This document shows positions 25,186 to 39,100 of a stretch of 64,000 nucleotides of DNA, piece after piece. The stretch comes from Beaufortia kweichowensis (lineage: Eukaryota; Chordata; Actinopteri; Cypriniformes; Gastromyzontidae): assembly GCA_019155185.1 (NCBI GenBank), contig CM032816.1, positions 5,372,510 through 5,436,509 of the forward strand, written 5' to 3'. The first letter of the stretch is position 1. Each line of letters opens with the position of its first letter. The translations under genes and the position numbers were made by a program. The notes under the pieces were generated by a model. The model did no database searches. It worked only from the letters and a program-made list of their open reading frames with translations, and was not told the origin of the DNA.

Positions 25186-25900
25186 GTGAGCGGTTCTGCC
25201 ACTCTTTGACTGTTTTACAAACTGATTTTAAACTGAATTTGTTTCCCCTGATGTGAAAACCAACCAAAAACAAGAGTGCAAAGTTTTCTTTTGTCCGAGT
25301 GTAAGGCTGTTTCTTAACGTATGTTTATCTTCATTCTTTCAAGCTAATGAGACCATTCCTGAGCAGGGCGCGAAATTCAACCTCGGCTGAATTTCGGAGT
25401 AAAGCGATGCTTTTATTGTGCAGTCAACGTGAATATTAAAGGAGAAAAACAACTGTTTTGAATCCTGAGGTGTATGTGTGCCCCTGTCCTTCACCCGTTT
25501 TAAATAAAATCAAGATGAAAGAAACATAGTTTACCTGTCAAACCTTTCAACTTTTTTGTTCACTTGAACAGAGCGGTTTCTATTTTAAAAAAAAAACTAA
25601 ATATAAACATAAATGGAAAAGAGGCCGCGGCCACAAGCTATAAAAATACAGACATACGGTACATCATGTAAATATTGCCATGTGGAAAAGGCATTTTCTT
25701 TTTTGTCTCGTTTTTCTCTTTTAGGGTTTGCACAAGAAAATTGCACTACAAGAAGCAGTTATGTACAGTACAGTACACCACAGCGAGCAAAGGGGGGTGT
25801 TAGCATGGCCGCTAATCCGCCAGTTATTTTTTAGGGAAAGAAAACAAACTGAAGGTTTAGCCTGGAGACCCAGACGCTGTGGGCAGAAAGTGCGGTCAGG

Positions 25901-26226
25901 TTAAGGCGAGTTGGCCGGGCTGAGGGCGGGGCTGAGGGTGGGGCTTGACGCATCGGAGCGACTGTAATCGCTGAGGGAGCCGGGGCGCGTGCTGCTGGAG
26001 ACTGTAGCGTGGCCTCCCCCGTGTTGCCTCTTCAGCATGGCTGGCTGGAAGTCGGAGTGGCGTCGCGCGTGCTTCATAAGATGATCGCTTCTCATGAATC
26101 GTTTGTCGCACAGGGGGCAGCCGAACTTCTTCTCGCCCGTGTGGGTGCGATAGTGCCGCGCCAGCTCGTCAGAGCGAGCGAACTTCTTACTGCAGTCCGG
26201 CCAGGTGCATGGAAAGGGCCGTTCTC
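25901..26226 (-). CDS. klf13: klf13 exon 2 (fingers 2-3 and C-terminal tail)
   Basis: The acceptor on the - strand is TTTGTCACAG ending at 26227. The exon begins GA, completing the Gly codon split with exon 1, and runs to TAA at 25903-25901. It encodes ERPFPCTWPDCSKKFARSDE, finger 3 CPLCDKRFMRSDHLMKHARRH (one residue range, 186-206) and the Ser/Pro tail. The intron position in the first inter-finger linker is the standard one for this KLF subgroup. Confidence 0.96.
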
Positions 26227-29200
26227 CTGTGACAAACATATAGAAAAGTAGTTGTGTGATCATGTGAACGTCTAGTAAACATTTTTACAATTACATTATA
26301 CAATTACAATTACCCTTACAATTACATTTTATTTACAGTACAGTAGAGCTTTTCACAACTTTCATTGTTGAAAAGCAGCTTTAATAAATAAATAAATAAT
26401 AATAATAATAAATAAATAAAAAACATACATGGTAGTATTGCAAGTTATTTTCTATGCAATAATGAAACTATAATAAAATAAACACCATGTTGGATTGTCA
26501 GAAACTGTCAGAAAACACAACAGAAACATATAGTTTGTGCTCTTATAGATGTTTGTATTGTCTGTAAATGATCCTTTGTGAACCTATTAGTTGTGTGATT
26601 ATGAGAATTTCTAGTAAATACTGTTTTAGTTTATGTTCTTATAGCAAATTATCATTCGTGTCGTTTACACAAGTTGCATTTTAACCTGCACACTTCATAA
26701 AATTGGCCTTTAATTTGTTGAACACAAAAACACACTTGCTCCAAAACAAGAAGGTGTTAAGGAGACCACACGCCATAAACACCGCCATGTGTCGCTAACA
26801 GTGATAAATAGGGGTGACTGCGTCAACTGATGTGAACCTAGACTTTTTTTTACCAGCCCTTTTGTAGACAATGAACTCTTTTAGCATGGAAAGCCCTGTG
26901 CCCTTTTTATTCCACATGGCCCCCTTTAAGCCAGTGCTGACATGCCTCATCGGTAAAATATGGTCTTTTACACCAATCTAGAAGCAGTTTTGTGGTTTCT
27001 CATATCGTGACTGTGTTTAAAATACATGGAACAACGTTACTCACTGGAATCAAGAACCAACTCACAGCAAAGACAATTTACACCATCCACAGACGGCTTT
27101 TGGATCTCAAAATGGGCACAGACGTGAAAGACCTGATGCTGCACAACTATTTACAAGCCGCTCATGAGACCGTCTAATCCTCTCCTACAAAAAGTTTTTA
27201 CAATCGCTACGCTGGGTGAAAAGCTCACACATTAAAACCGGAATGCACTGTATTAAAAATGAACCATATGTTGTACCCCGCTAAGCATTGCATCATGCTA
27301 ATTGGAGAATCATGGAAATGCCAATAGGACATGCATCACTTTGACTGTTCCAAAGAAGCTTATGGGATTTAGCAACTCATTATTGAGATAACTTATGGAT
27401 GTGGACACAAACATATCCATGGTGATGTATAATACAGCTTACAAAGTTAGTTTTTTTGTTCTTATATCACCACCACATGTTGCTGGTCCAGACAGGGAGT
27501 TTAATTATGCAGGTTAATGAGTTTTACTACGGTACCCTGCCTCAGCTTGCATTCTGACATGAAACTTTCAACGCCTCAAAAGCATGGGAAATTATACCCT
27601 ACCCCATTCCCCATCAGGCAATAAAACTAGGCTTTGACACCAATCTACTCAAAGCCAGATGGGACCATATATCTCGCTTTGGTTTCTTCACAGTTTCACG
27701 TGAAACGCGTGCGCAACCTGAGCATCAAGATACATTTCACTGGATATGTTGCGATAGCCAGACCTACTTTGCTAATTTGATCAGCTTTTTTACAGATGGA
27801 AGTACCCGCAAGGTCTCCGAAATGCTGCTGAATTGTGTATAAGAGCGGTGTCTGAACATTTCATTATTTTGTAAGTCTGAATGATCAAAATGCACCGGAC
27901 ATTTCAGTCATTACTTGGTTAAATTAGACAGAACAGGCAAAGTACACAGCGATCCAGACAGCATACCGCTGCTGCCATTGTTTACTGGCTTCCACTTGAA
28001 AACAAACTTCAAATGAACATGCACATGATGCCAAATTTATGTGCGGGAGGGAAGCTTTGCTGGGGTCCCTTCCCCCTACTGTGGTTACTTTATAAAGAAG
28101 AAACAGCAAGTCTAGACTGTCCCTGTCTAAATCTAAAACCTGTCACACGCTTTCACACAGACCTGCTTCCACCGCGCACATGCAAACACACACAAAGTAA
28201 TAATAATGTAAAAAGCGTAGAAATGACTTGAAAAGCCAAGTTGACTAGACTTAAAAAACATTTTACAGTATAAAAAGCACTCATCTGATACTCATTTGCC
28301 TCACACATCCAACATGGTATGTATACAAATCCACGATTTAAATCCTCTAACCCTCATCCGTGACACTCCCATATGAACTAATCTAAGAGGGTCAGCGTTG
28401 CTTGGCCTTCTTTAAACATCCATGATTGTGAAGCATAAACATAAATAGAGAAGATCTAACATTAGCTTAATTCTCTGTGAAACATGGAAGGGTGGATGGG
28501 TTGAGATTTCCCCTTCAGCCATGACAGGAGCCAACCTGTAATTTACAGTCTAAATTAATAAACCAAGGAGTCTGTGGGAACCCGAGGTTGTAAATTGTGA
28601 GTTACGGGTTTGAGAAAAGTGTGACGCTGTACGGCATTGGTATGAGACTTGCAATAGCATGAGAAAATAGCAAAACCTAATTTTTGAAACAAAAGGACAT
28701 GGCTATCTAAAGCAACGTGCTTAGTCACGGTCACACCAACAGGCTAAACATTGTAAGTGGGGCACATTTCCAGGAATGATTATCAATGAGGGCACTCCTG
28801 ACGTGGGTAAGAAGCAGACTTATGTAAAGAGGTTGTGCTGTCCTTTCATAACAGATGGCAGTCGCTGCGGCTCAGATCAGCACGTCAAGAACGGTAAAGG
28901 GCGACACTGAACACTTCCTTTTTTTGTTCTGTGAGAAAACAATAGCAAGGCCCATGATTTATGTAGACCTCAGCTCATCCCCTATATATTTTTGCAACGT
29001 GGCACTTGCAGTTCAAGCTGCATGGCCATTGATGTGTGTAATCCTACTTCTGGGCCGTTCTCTCTCTCTGGTGTGGTGCAACCAATGCATGCGCCCGTGT
29101 CTTTTTCGCAACAAGGGATGGTAATTAGGCGAGGCTTTGGATTCAACCTCTGTAACGAACATAGTGACCCAGTTACCCTTCGCTGCGGTTACATCACAGT

Positions 29201-32200
29201 AGCTAGTGCAGACGTCCCAAAGCTAAGGTAGCTGAGCAACAGTGTTTCCCTTCAGAGGCGATACCATTATGTCACGGACAGGAGACTTACATAACTGTTC
29301 TCTTTCGGGGCCACTGGGTCAGTAAATAAACTCATCGTGCCTTTCCTCTCGAGCACAAAAATGCATCGCAGAAAACTAGCTTCGAACTTCTTTTCTCTCG
29401 AAGGGCTTTGAAATAAATCATTAGGAAACAGGAGAAAGAGGCCTTTTGAGGTAAGCAGTGTAACGTACAGACATCTGATCATGCCACTATCAGAGCAACA
29501 CAAGCGCAGACTGAATGCCGATCTGGGAGACTTGGTGTCGCTCACCTGTTCCAACATGAGCGACCAGCATCTCTTTGTGGGCGAGATAAAGTTGCTCAGG
29601 TTACTTCAAGCGTAAGGAGACTTACGCAGGGAGAGACGTAGGTAAAGGGCGAGCTAAAATGCAACAAAAAATGCTATAAAGCTATTTAAGATGACAACTC
29701 GGCTATCTGTCACTCAGAAAGCAACCCACCAAAAATAGTTTTTTAGTATTTGCCCTACAGACACAATCATATTACATCCTTTAAAGACATTAAACAACAG
29801 CAACATAAAATGGAGGACTGGTCGAGTGTCTAGAAAAAAACACTGTGCTATATAGGATTACTACATTCATTATGACTTAATGTACTAAAGAACAGGACAA
29901 GTGACTGATACATTATGACTTATACATCTAGCACTGATACAATGTTCAATGTTAAGCAGCTTACGCAACTCTGCCACAGGTGTTTATTGCTAATTAAAAA
30001 TATTACCATGTTACCTATGTTTTTTCACATGCTTCTTGATTTTATATAGTTTTTCATTTGTTAACCTCAATCACCTGTTTGCTATTAAAATGTATATTTT
30101 TTACATTTGTCATTTTTTAAGACTTAACGTTTAGCACATATTCTTACAGTTACCTATAGCCAGAGGCAGAGCTAAAAAATGCAAAAAAAGTTGTAGACAT
30201 GATGCACAGATGATGTATTTTCTAATTAGATCATATGTTCTGAATTGGATCACAATGCTTCTTATGGTGTCTTGCCTCAGGTCTACCACGCACCCCAAGC
30301 GTGCCTGCTACGTTATCCATGGCAAACCATGAGAAATCCGAGCTCCAAAATGGCACCACAAATGTAGCTGCAGCTCACCAGAGGACTATAATTTATTCCC
30401 GGTGGGTCATGCAGTAGTCTGCCAGGCTCTCAATGGTTGGTTAATGACAAGACTGCTTTGGAGACGGAGGCAAACCTTGACTGGCTTCATCCCAGCCCCA
30501 CATTTTTTCGGGAAACTTATCTGGTTGTTTTAGCGCAGCAATTTAGTTTTTTTCTTCCCCTTTATCACCACTGCTCAATGACCTCATCGTTGCCCCACAG
30601 AAGCGGGGAATTATGGGAATGGATGCAACCCCATCAGCAACCACGCTGGGAAAGAAATATGGGTCACGCCCTCCATTCAGCTACAGATGCCAAGAAGTGA
30701 GTTCATTGGAGACCAAAAACCGCGAATTTTAGCCCAAACATAGCTTCAACGTTACAGACATGGGCAATTTAGCAAAGGGGAGTTATCGTCATATCTTAGA
30801 CACAACTTAATAATAATCACATGACGAAGGTTTTGTAAGCAGACGTTCCCGGTGGTTTGACCCAGATTACAGCGTTTAGAGACGAGTGTGGGAATGGAAC
30901 GAAAAACAGAAGTACAAAACACACACATGTGCACGTGTTTATAAAGGAAGAGGGTGAGAGGAGGCTGTCTAACCACACTGACACTCGGTGAGTCAGATCA
31001 TGCTTTCAATACTCTGTTCGAGCCAGCGACTTTGAGAAATTGCGGATTAATGTTAATGGACGTGGGTGTATCAGAGACATTACGTATAGGTCAGGTGCAG
31101 CCATCAGGCTTTGACCAAACACGTTTGGAGATACTGTGACAAAAGCAACCATGTTTCATTTATCATCCGCTTTTGTCTTTGTTGAAAAACGCTAAAAACC
31201 ACTTGCTTTTCAGTTGCATTCTCCTCCCATGGTTTTAATGCTGTTGGGAAATGTGAACAATAGCACTGGCCTTGTGTCTGACGGGAGAACGTTCGCCATC
31301 AGGCATTTCAATCAAGTCTTCTGAGCCGAGCAGACATAATTCACTCCTCCCAGCCTATACAGCATATGTGTGCACATGGTCTAAGACATATTATACGAGG
31401 AAGCTGCCACAGCTACGACAGATTTATGTCCCCTCCCCTTTATTTTCCCACCTTTTGAGAAGAGCGCATTTCACAGCATTGACCTACTCATCATTTAGCT
31501 CTATAAATGAACTGGAAAACGCGACAGTAGACTCGAACAGTACGGCATGATTATTTTAATCCCGTTAAACAAAGGGCATGAAGACAGCTGTAGTCATAAG
31601 CCTTTGAATGCAAACATGCAGGGGCAGGGCAGGTTGTGGTAGGCTGTCGTCTATTCCTTCTGTTTACAGACACGACCTGCTAAATCATCAGATCAGCTAA
31701 AACTATCAACAGTATACATAAAACAAGTTTCTCATTTCCAAATATTGATTTTATTTAGAAAAAGACAAACAGTCCTGTCAAACTCAAACATCTACATTTT
31801 GTAAATGTTTAAATATTCTAATTTAATCATGACAAACTATGTATTGATGGAAAGGTTTAAGACTCAAAAATAAATATTAAAAAAATTTATTAAAAATATT
31901 TACATTTATATTGTTTTTAAAAAAGGTAAAACATGTAAAAAATATTTTAAAACAAACTAAAAAAAGATTAAAAATATGTACAAAACATTTTTTTAAAATT
32001 GTAGTTCATTTTCATTCGCATGCTCAATATTTGCAGTGAAAGTCATTAGCTTAAGACACCAAAGTGTCTTCTCTCTTAATGCGCAAACCCAAACCAACCC
32101 TCCCCCTATGACGATTGACTGTCCACTGAATGGTCCTTTTCATCCGGCAACCACGCCTGGCAGCGCACACAGGCCAGGATCCTCCACATACAGATTTATT

Positions 32201-33087
32201 AGACAGTAAGGGGTCAAACATCTCACTAGCAAGAGCTAATGTCAATATAAAAGCCTGGGAGGCAAACCAGAGTCTGGCACACAGTTGAGAACAACCTCTC
32301 CCACTTTTTCTTTCCATCTCCATCTCAAACCCAAATGCATGCATTGGTGCTGCTGCAGAAAATCAACGAATCAGTTTGCCAGCACATGCAGCTGAGCAAA
32401 TGACCTACATCAATGCAGGGCTTTGACAACAGATCCCACCCTGTACCCACCCCCACACTTCTGCCTCCGCATACAGTATGTCCCCACCCACCCACTGCAG
32501 AGTTAGCGCCCCACGCCGAGTTAGCGTGAGATCTTAAGCCGTCGGCTCACGCTTCAGGAAGTAAAAAAAATACTGCAGATACCCTTTTTCCTGCACTGAG
32601 AAATCGACACCCGCACATAGCTAATGTAGGAAAGCAAAGAGCTCCAACTATACAATGCCTCAGCAGTTCTTTCACCTTAAGGCCCTATGGGCGGACGGAG
32701 AGGACAGAGGGCCACGGGGGGAGGGTTGGGTAGGAACAGACTGGCTTTTATAAGACTCTGCCAAAGCTAACTAAAGTACACATGAGCTCAGCAGAGTATG
32801 AAAGGTACTTATAGGAAGTGGCTGCCTAATACTAACTTTGGTGCAGTAACCATGACTGACTCGGTCTAACGTACGGCGGGTTAGCGTGTTGGTTTTTGGT
32901 TTCTATGGCAGCTAAAGACTGTATGCTTTTCTTTATAGCAAAGAAAAATATGAGAGCTGTATTCCCATCAGTGAGGGCTGCTTTAGGAGAGATGGATGAC
33001 TGCAAAAGGGTGGATGAGCGCATGATGAAACACCCATGGGGCTTTAGTACTTCAGCCTATCATATTTGAGGGAGAGAGAGAGAGAGA

Positions 33088-33169
<82 letters not shown>

Positions 33170-36100
33170 CAAGACTAACAGTGGAAATCTGAAGGAAAAT
33201 GGATATAACCTGTGCATAAAGATACCCATTTATTTTTACTTCATTTATGTCATTTGTCATACCTCCATAATTATATGCATGATTAAACAGTAAAAAAATA
33301 ATAAAAAAGCACATCATCACTGCTTAAAATACGATTCCCAATAAGGGACATTGGTGCGCATCCAAAATTGCAAGTGGGCCAGTCATGTCCAACATACCTC
33401 CTAGTTTCAAGGTAGCTGGCCAGGGGTGTGGAATGGAAAACAGTTTTAGTCATAGAGGACAGAATCCCTGTCGTGAAGCCATCACCTCCTCACTACGCCC
33501 AGCCCTACCCCAGCCATGGCACGGTGCCCAACACAGGGCAGACGTACCCAAGTCACACCCATCCTCTTAACCCCTTCCACCTGAACCATGGGCAGAATGA
33601 CTGCACAGGATGCCATCTCTAAACAACCCAGCATAGAGGAAAGGAAAAAATTGCCTGACAAATCACTTTCATTTTGCACGCATTTGCAATAAACAAGGGC
33701 GTGGAGGTGCTCTAGGAACTCACTGCTTTATTGGGCGCTGGAACCAGTGGTCCTATCTATTGTTTAAGTGATGACATTTGCCGACGCACAGTTTTCCATC
33801 TATACAATAAATTCTATAGAGATCCCCAGGAGCTACAGTATGGGCCTCAATCCACAATCCAAAGAAGAGCTTGGAAGACTAAAAAAGGGCTCACAGACAA
33901 AACAAAGTAGTAAGTCAACTGTGAAATCTGTCATTATAGTCTTTGTTAATGTCTGTGATGATGGTGTGTGAAGCTTATGTATTTACCAACCACATACAGT
34001 GAGAGCATGAGTTTAGGTGGTGACACGGCCCATTCGGGTTAGAGGTTTTTTCCCTGACAGACGTAACTTTTTATAATTAAATCATTCTAGATGGTTTCGT
34101 TATATAATAATTTCTGTTTTATTTTTAACCCATGGTTGGGTCAGAAACTGACAAACATAACTGTTGGGTTAGAAATTAACCCATGCTGGGTTGTTTTAGC
34201 CCAAAATGCTGAGTAGTTCTAACCCGTAGTTGTGTCAAATATGGACTTTTTTAAGTTACCTTTACCCAATGTTTGGGTTCATGTTTAAGCCAACCATGAA
34301 TTAAAACACTAAACCAGCATTTTTTTGTGTTGGTTCTAACCTCATGTCATAATACAGGACAATGGGTCTACATTAATATAAACCAATTAGCAGGTCCAAA
34401 CCAAAACATGTTTTTGCTTTATCTGGCCTCTTAAAATTCTATGAAGTGTAAGGTCATCAATTTGTAAAAAGCCCCTTCTGTCTTTTGTCACATAATGTCT
34501 TAGCATCCACCCCCCGACAAAGCTGCTTTAGCCAATCTTGCTTGTCAATTTGTGACAAAATCTGTCACCCCATTCTCTACAGCTGAGGACAAACACTTCG
34601 TGTTGGAGAGGAACCCCGCCTCCGCATGCTCACAGGAGATCAGACAAAGCTGTCTGGTAACCTTAGACCCTCAACCTGCTGCGTTCCCCTTCGCTTCACC
34701 AACCCACACAGCACAATGAGCAATTTGTGTACCGCATTTACCCTCATCATCTACATCCTACCGATACACACGCTTGTCTCAATTCAGCGGTGAAAAAGGA
34801 GGATTATGAAACCTCCAAGGCCTTGGTGATCTTGTTTAATCTGCCTTGCACGACACATCATACAAGAGAAAGATCTGAGGCGCGCTATCAATATTCAAGA
34901 TACTGGTGTGCTTGATGTGGTAACATGCTCTTCCATTTTCATGCAGATGTTCACAAAGACTAGCGATAGGGAATATCCCAATCAGGATAATGAGTCTGGT
35001 AACTGGGCCCAGATGACATTACGCAGTTGTACAGAGAGCAGATCAGATTATTGACGAGGGAGATTAACCCAGAACATGGGGGCCGCGTGTACCCATTTTA
35101 ATCACAAGGCTCTGTCATGGGTTTGCTAATTTGTAAATATACCTTGAAACTTTATTCTGAATTTGAAGAAAAATGAACTATTATGCAGTCTTTAGAGTAA
35201 ATCTAAAACCAGAAAAAATCCTAAATTGCAGAAACCTAACAATTCATTGTTAAAGTAATAATACAACCGTTTCACTTTGAGTTGCACGTCAGGTATCGCA
35301 TGCAAAACACTTTCAAAGACAAGGGAACTGAACTTATCAGAAGTCACATGCACAAAAAGGACAAAAAGTCTTCTGCACATACCGAACAGCCAGAATGCGT
35401 CACAGTCATAGCCTTGGCACCCTCCTCAAGCTATGTCACTTCCTCTTCCTGACGTTAAACTGGCAGGTTTCACGAAAATCTTTTTTTTGTTGTTCTCGAA
35501 TGGCCCACACCCATTTCATCTGCAAACATGCCTACCCCTGGCCTAGTTCCTTTTCTCATCACATGTCAACTGCAGTCTATTACAGAAATGATAACAATAT
35601 AAATTATCAACAGCAAACATATTGTGCACCATTAGGTTAACAGCTTACTGAATGCAAACCAAGCATGTCTCTGATTCTGTCCATCTGTTTATGAGTGTGA
35701 TTAATGAATCTTTCCTTATCCAGCCACAATGTCGTCAAGTTTGAATATTGTTCGTTCTTTCTACCTTCTCCAACTTTCCTATGTGTCTATTTGTCGTTTT
35801 GATATTTTGCACAGCCCTTAAACATCTGTCAAATATTATGCTAAATGGTTTCCTACGCCAAGACCTAATCTTAACATAACTATAAACCCCAGTTAAGTGG
35901 AGATAAACATTAAGGGTCCACCCAGACAAAATACTGGCGAAGGTCGCTGGGAGGTTAGTACACTAACCTTATCTTAGTGAGGGACATGCTGAAAGCACAG
36001 GTTACCACAGAATTGCAGAGACTACAACTTACAGTACACAGTCTTTGTTTAAAAAGCTAGAAACCGTCCCTGAACCTAAAATGGTTGGCTTTGCAAACAT

Positions 36101-39100
36101 TTGTGGTTTAAGATAGTTAGTGAACAGGGTCATTTCAGTCTGCAAACAAGTGCCTTTGCAAAGCTGTATGAGCTTGTAACAAACAATTGTGAGGTAAAAT
36201 AACACTTAAAAGGCCCAGCACTAAAATAATTATCTTTACTAATCTAACACTGTGATCTTTTAAAGTACAAAGACAAAACTTCCTTCTATTAGAGATTATT
36301 ATTGAACAACTACTTAAACAACTGCAGTTGCATGTGTGCTGCATTGAATTTCAAAGCATTAAACTGAATCTTTTCGAACGTTTCTGTGTCGTTTGATCAT
36401 GACAGTACATCTGCTCCAGCTCTATCATAAAACGCTGCCTTCTTAAGGCAAGCTAGCACATGTGATGTCTAGTCCCACCCCTTCCCCTCAATGTACTCAT
36501 TCAATGCTATGGCAAAAGTACACAGGGTTTTGCATGCACGTGAGAAAAAAACATTATTTACTTTATTCTAAGCCTTACTACATGCTTGCAAGATTTAAAA
36601 AACGCAAATTGATTTTAATAACAAACATAACACCCTGTTGCATTTTCATAAACTGCTAACCAACTTTATCTCTTTAAGCTCTGTGAATGCTTCAATTTTA
36701 CTTTTACAACATACAACTTCAAATACAGCTATGCTTTAAAATATATAATCTAATTTAATTCAATGCTGCTGTGCCAAATTTCTGCTGGAGTTAGACAAAT
36801 GATCCAAAGCAGGGTTCAAACCAAAGCCAGCAGGGAATTCAGGGCGTTGCTGAAGTCAAATGAGGTCTCCAGTACTCTTGGCTCCCCGAGTTTATTTTAA
36901 TAACACCGTGTTCCCCCTTCAGTTCAAAAGCGGTGTGTCTAGGAGAAGGATCTATCCGTTCTTTGCTCTATTGGTAGAGACTGATGGAAAATCTGCTGAG
37001 TGCTTAAGAAGGACTCCCAGAACGGTGCAGGTTGGCTGAGCCTGGGCTGCTGAACTCAAATGACCCACATTCTCTGATTACCAAAACAAATGAGATGGAA
37101 CATTCATTGTTTAACCGAATCATGGCCCGGTTGCAGAATAGTGAATATAGCAAACTAAATCAAAGTCTGTAACCTAGAGAATAACCAAAGTGAAAGAGAG
37201 GTAGCGAGGGAGGTCTACATCAAAGACAACAGTGAATTGTGGCGTTTATCTGTTCTAAATGACTTATTCTGACTTATGTCAACACAAAGTAGACACATCC
37301 AACAATATACACTGGAAGTCACATAAACATTGCAGAGTTCTACAGAACAATATGTCTCAATGAAGGGTGGTGTGTGCTGACATAAACATGTCATTATGTC
37401 ACATTGTATACACTGTTAAAAGACTAAACCTATTATCAAGCATAGTAAAAACTCAAAGGAACAGCAACTGAGTAGATGACACACCCACTTCCAGTGGGAA
37501 AACAGTTCAAAGTAGTAATTGAGACACATGATATGTGTGATATTCTTTGCATTATTGCCAGGTTCACACAGAACTTCACATAAAGCTGACCAGATGTCGG
37601 TGAAATGAAATTCTTTAACGCCTGTATGCATTTATTTAATATTTGGGCTAATTGAATTATACATTTTTAGCTCTATTTAAACTTTTCACTATGTTTAAAT
37701 CCTGAAAATCCAAGTAGGAAATTACAAAGTCTGACATCATCAAGTAACAATTAGCATATCAATAAATCATCAATGAATGCCACAATAGATGCACAGATAG
37801 TGTTTATTTTTCCACACAGACAATTGATTAGTATATGGCAATATATCATAGTTCTGTATGGGAATTTTAACCATCACACATTTATATCAGTTCAAAACTG
37901 CTCTAAGACCTTTATGATACTGCAAAATAACTGTGCATTTAATTTTTAACTATTAAACATTTTATGTTTCGGGAAACCCTGAAAATATTTACACCCCTAT
38001 GTGGTTTATCTCTAAGTAGGTGTCAAGAACGTTTCATCTGGTGGTTTCCAGTCAGGATGTCTATCTTTTGTCTGACGTGACAGCATTGATAACATGGTAT
38101 ATGACGTACACGTCAACCGGTGTGAAACTGTGCCACAAAACGTGTAATTTTTTCTAAATGTATTTTCCACCCCAAGCGTCGATTATAAAGGAAAAGAGCT
38201 TGTAGTGTGCGGTGAGGGCGGGTGCTCTGGGCTCGTATGGTCGAGTCTGTTGCTGGCCAGATCAGCTGGCAGTCTGTCTGACGGGGGTGTGGCACATCAC
38301 AACAAAGAGCTTAACAGTCAAACAAGCAACCGCAGAAGTCTCACCAACCCCCCATCTTTTATTCATTTTACATTTCTTTTAAGCCCCCGCATATATCTTA
38401 CGGACTAACGTTAAAAAGTTGAATCGCGTGCGTGACTGCTGCTTTATGGATGGATCAAACCGTCTGCACCGCGACTTTACGCGAACCACCACCGTCGCAT
38501 CCTGAAAATATAGACTATAAGGCTTTATGGGCGATTACATCATGGGGTGCCAGGCTTGGTTTTTATTTCCCTACGTGCACGATATATTTGTGAGCTGATT
38601 TTATTTTATGTGAAGCTATATGCATGAGCACATGTTGTAAATGGATTACTGGGCATGTGTGTGTTGAGTTGGCTGAGGGGGGTTATAGGCGAGGCACTGT
38701 TGCTGTTTACCATATAGCTTTCTCATAGTGGGCGTGACAATATTTACGATGCTACTCACCTCAATTAAACAACACTTTTTTTCTTAAAAACAACTTTAAT
38801 CGTATGCTTTGTATAGGACTTTGCGATATCGGTTGCGTTTTCGCAACCCAACAGTTGTCCCGTCAACTAAATCTTGCGCGGTACACAATGTGCCGAACTG
38901 TACACCCGTGAAACCGTGTCTAAAATCACCAAACATCCGCGTGTAAATCCACGTTATTTTATTCCCCCGAGTAGTTTCAATGTTTACATTTGATGTTTGT
39001 AACGCAAATACACTTTTTTTGTGGCAGGAATGGAAACTGACCTGTATGTGTCCTTAGGTGGGCTTTGAGATGGGACGATTTGCCATAAACTTTTTCACAA

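Larger units (their letters stand above)
19610..25900 (-). other. klf13: Probable klf13 3'UTR (long, repeat-poor)
   Basis: This is the sequence downstream of the klf13 stop codon. It is notably free of the transposon families found on either side, which fits a transcribed or conserved region. Near its far end the - strand has AATAAA signals at 19642-19637 and 19577-19572, followed by a T-rich - strand stretch. It contains an AAT microsatellite (about 22735-22754), a miR-204-type seed match at 25087-25080 on the - strand, and a + strand first-exon-like segment at 25093-25185. A 3'UTR of about 6.3 kb is an inference; shorter forms ending at other - strand AATAAA sites are possible. Confidence 0.4.
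26227..39041 (-). other. klf13: klf13 intron 1
   Basis: A 12.8-kb intron with donor GTCAGT (39041-39036) and acceptor CACAG (ending 26227). It contains an AATA/AAT microsatellite (26383-26423), a GA microsatellite (33069-33167), a family-E repeat (31786-32062) and an AACCC-rich repeat (34123-34345). Stretches near 30230-30720, 32080-32800 and 34900-35100 are repeat-free and of mixed composition, which would suit enhancers, but nothing in the sequence alone proves it. The ORFs within it (for example 26992-27177) have no recognisable domain. Confidence 0.8.

Noticed and set aside
26992..27177. 61-codon ORF in klf13 intron 1 with a somewhat protein-like composition
   Set aside because: No match to a transposase or known domain, and no flanking splice signals or repeats that would explain it.
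33060..33320. ORFs encoding Leu-Ser or Arg-Glu repeats
   Set aside because: They are translations of the GA microsatellite.
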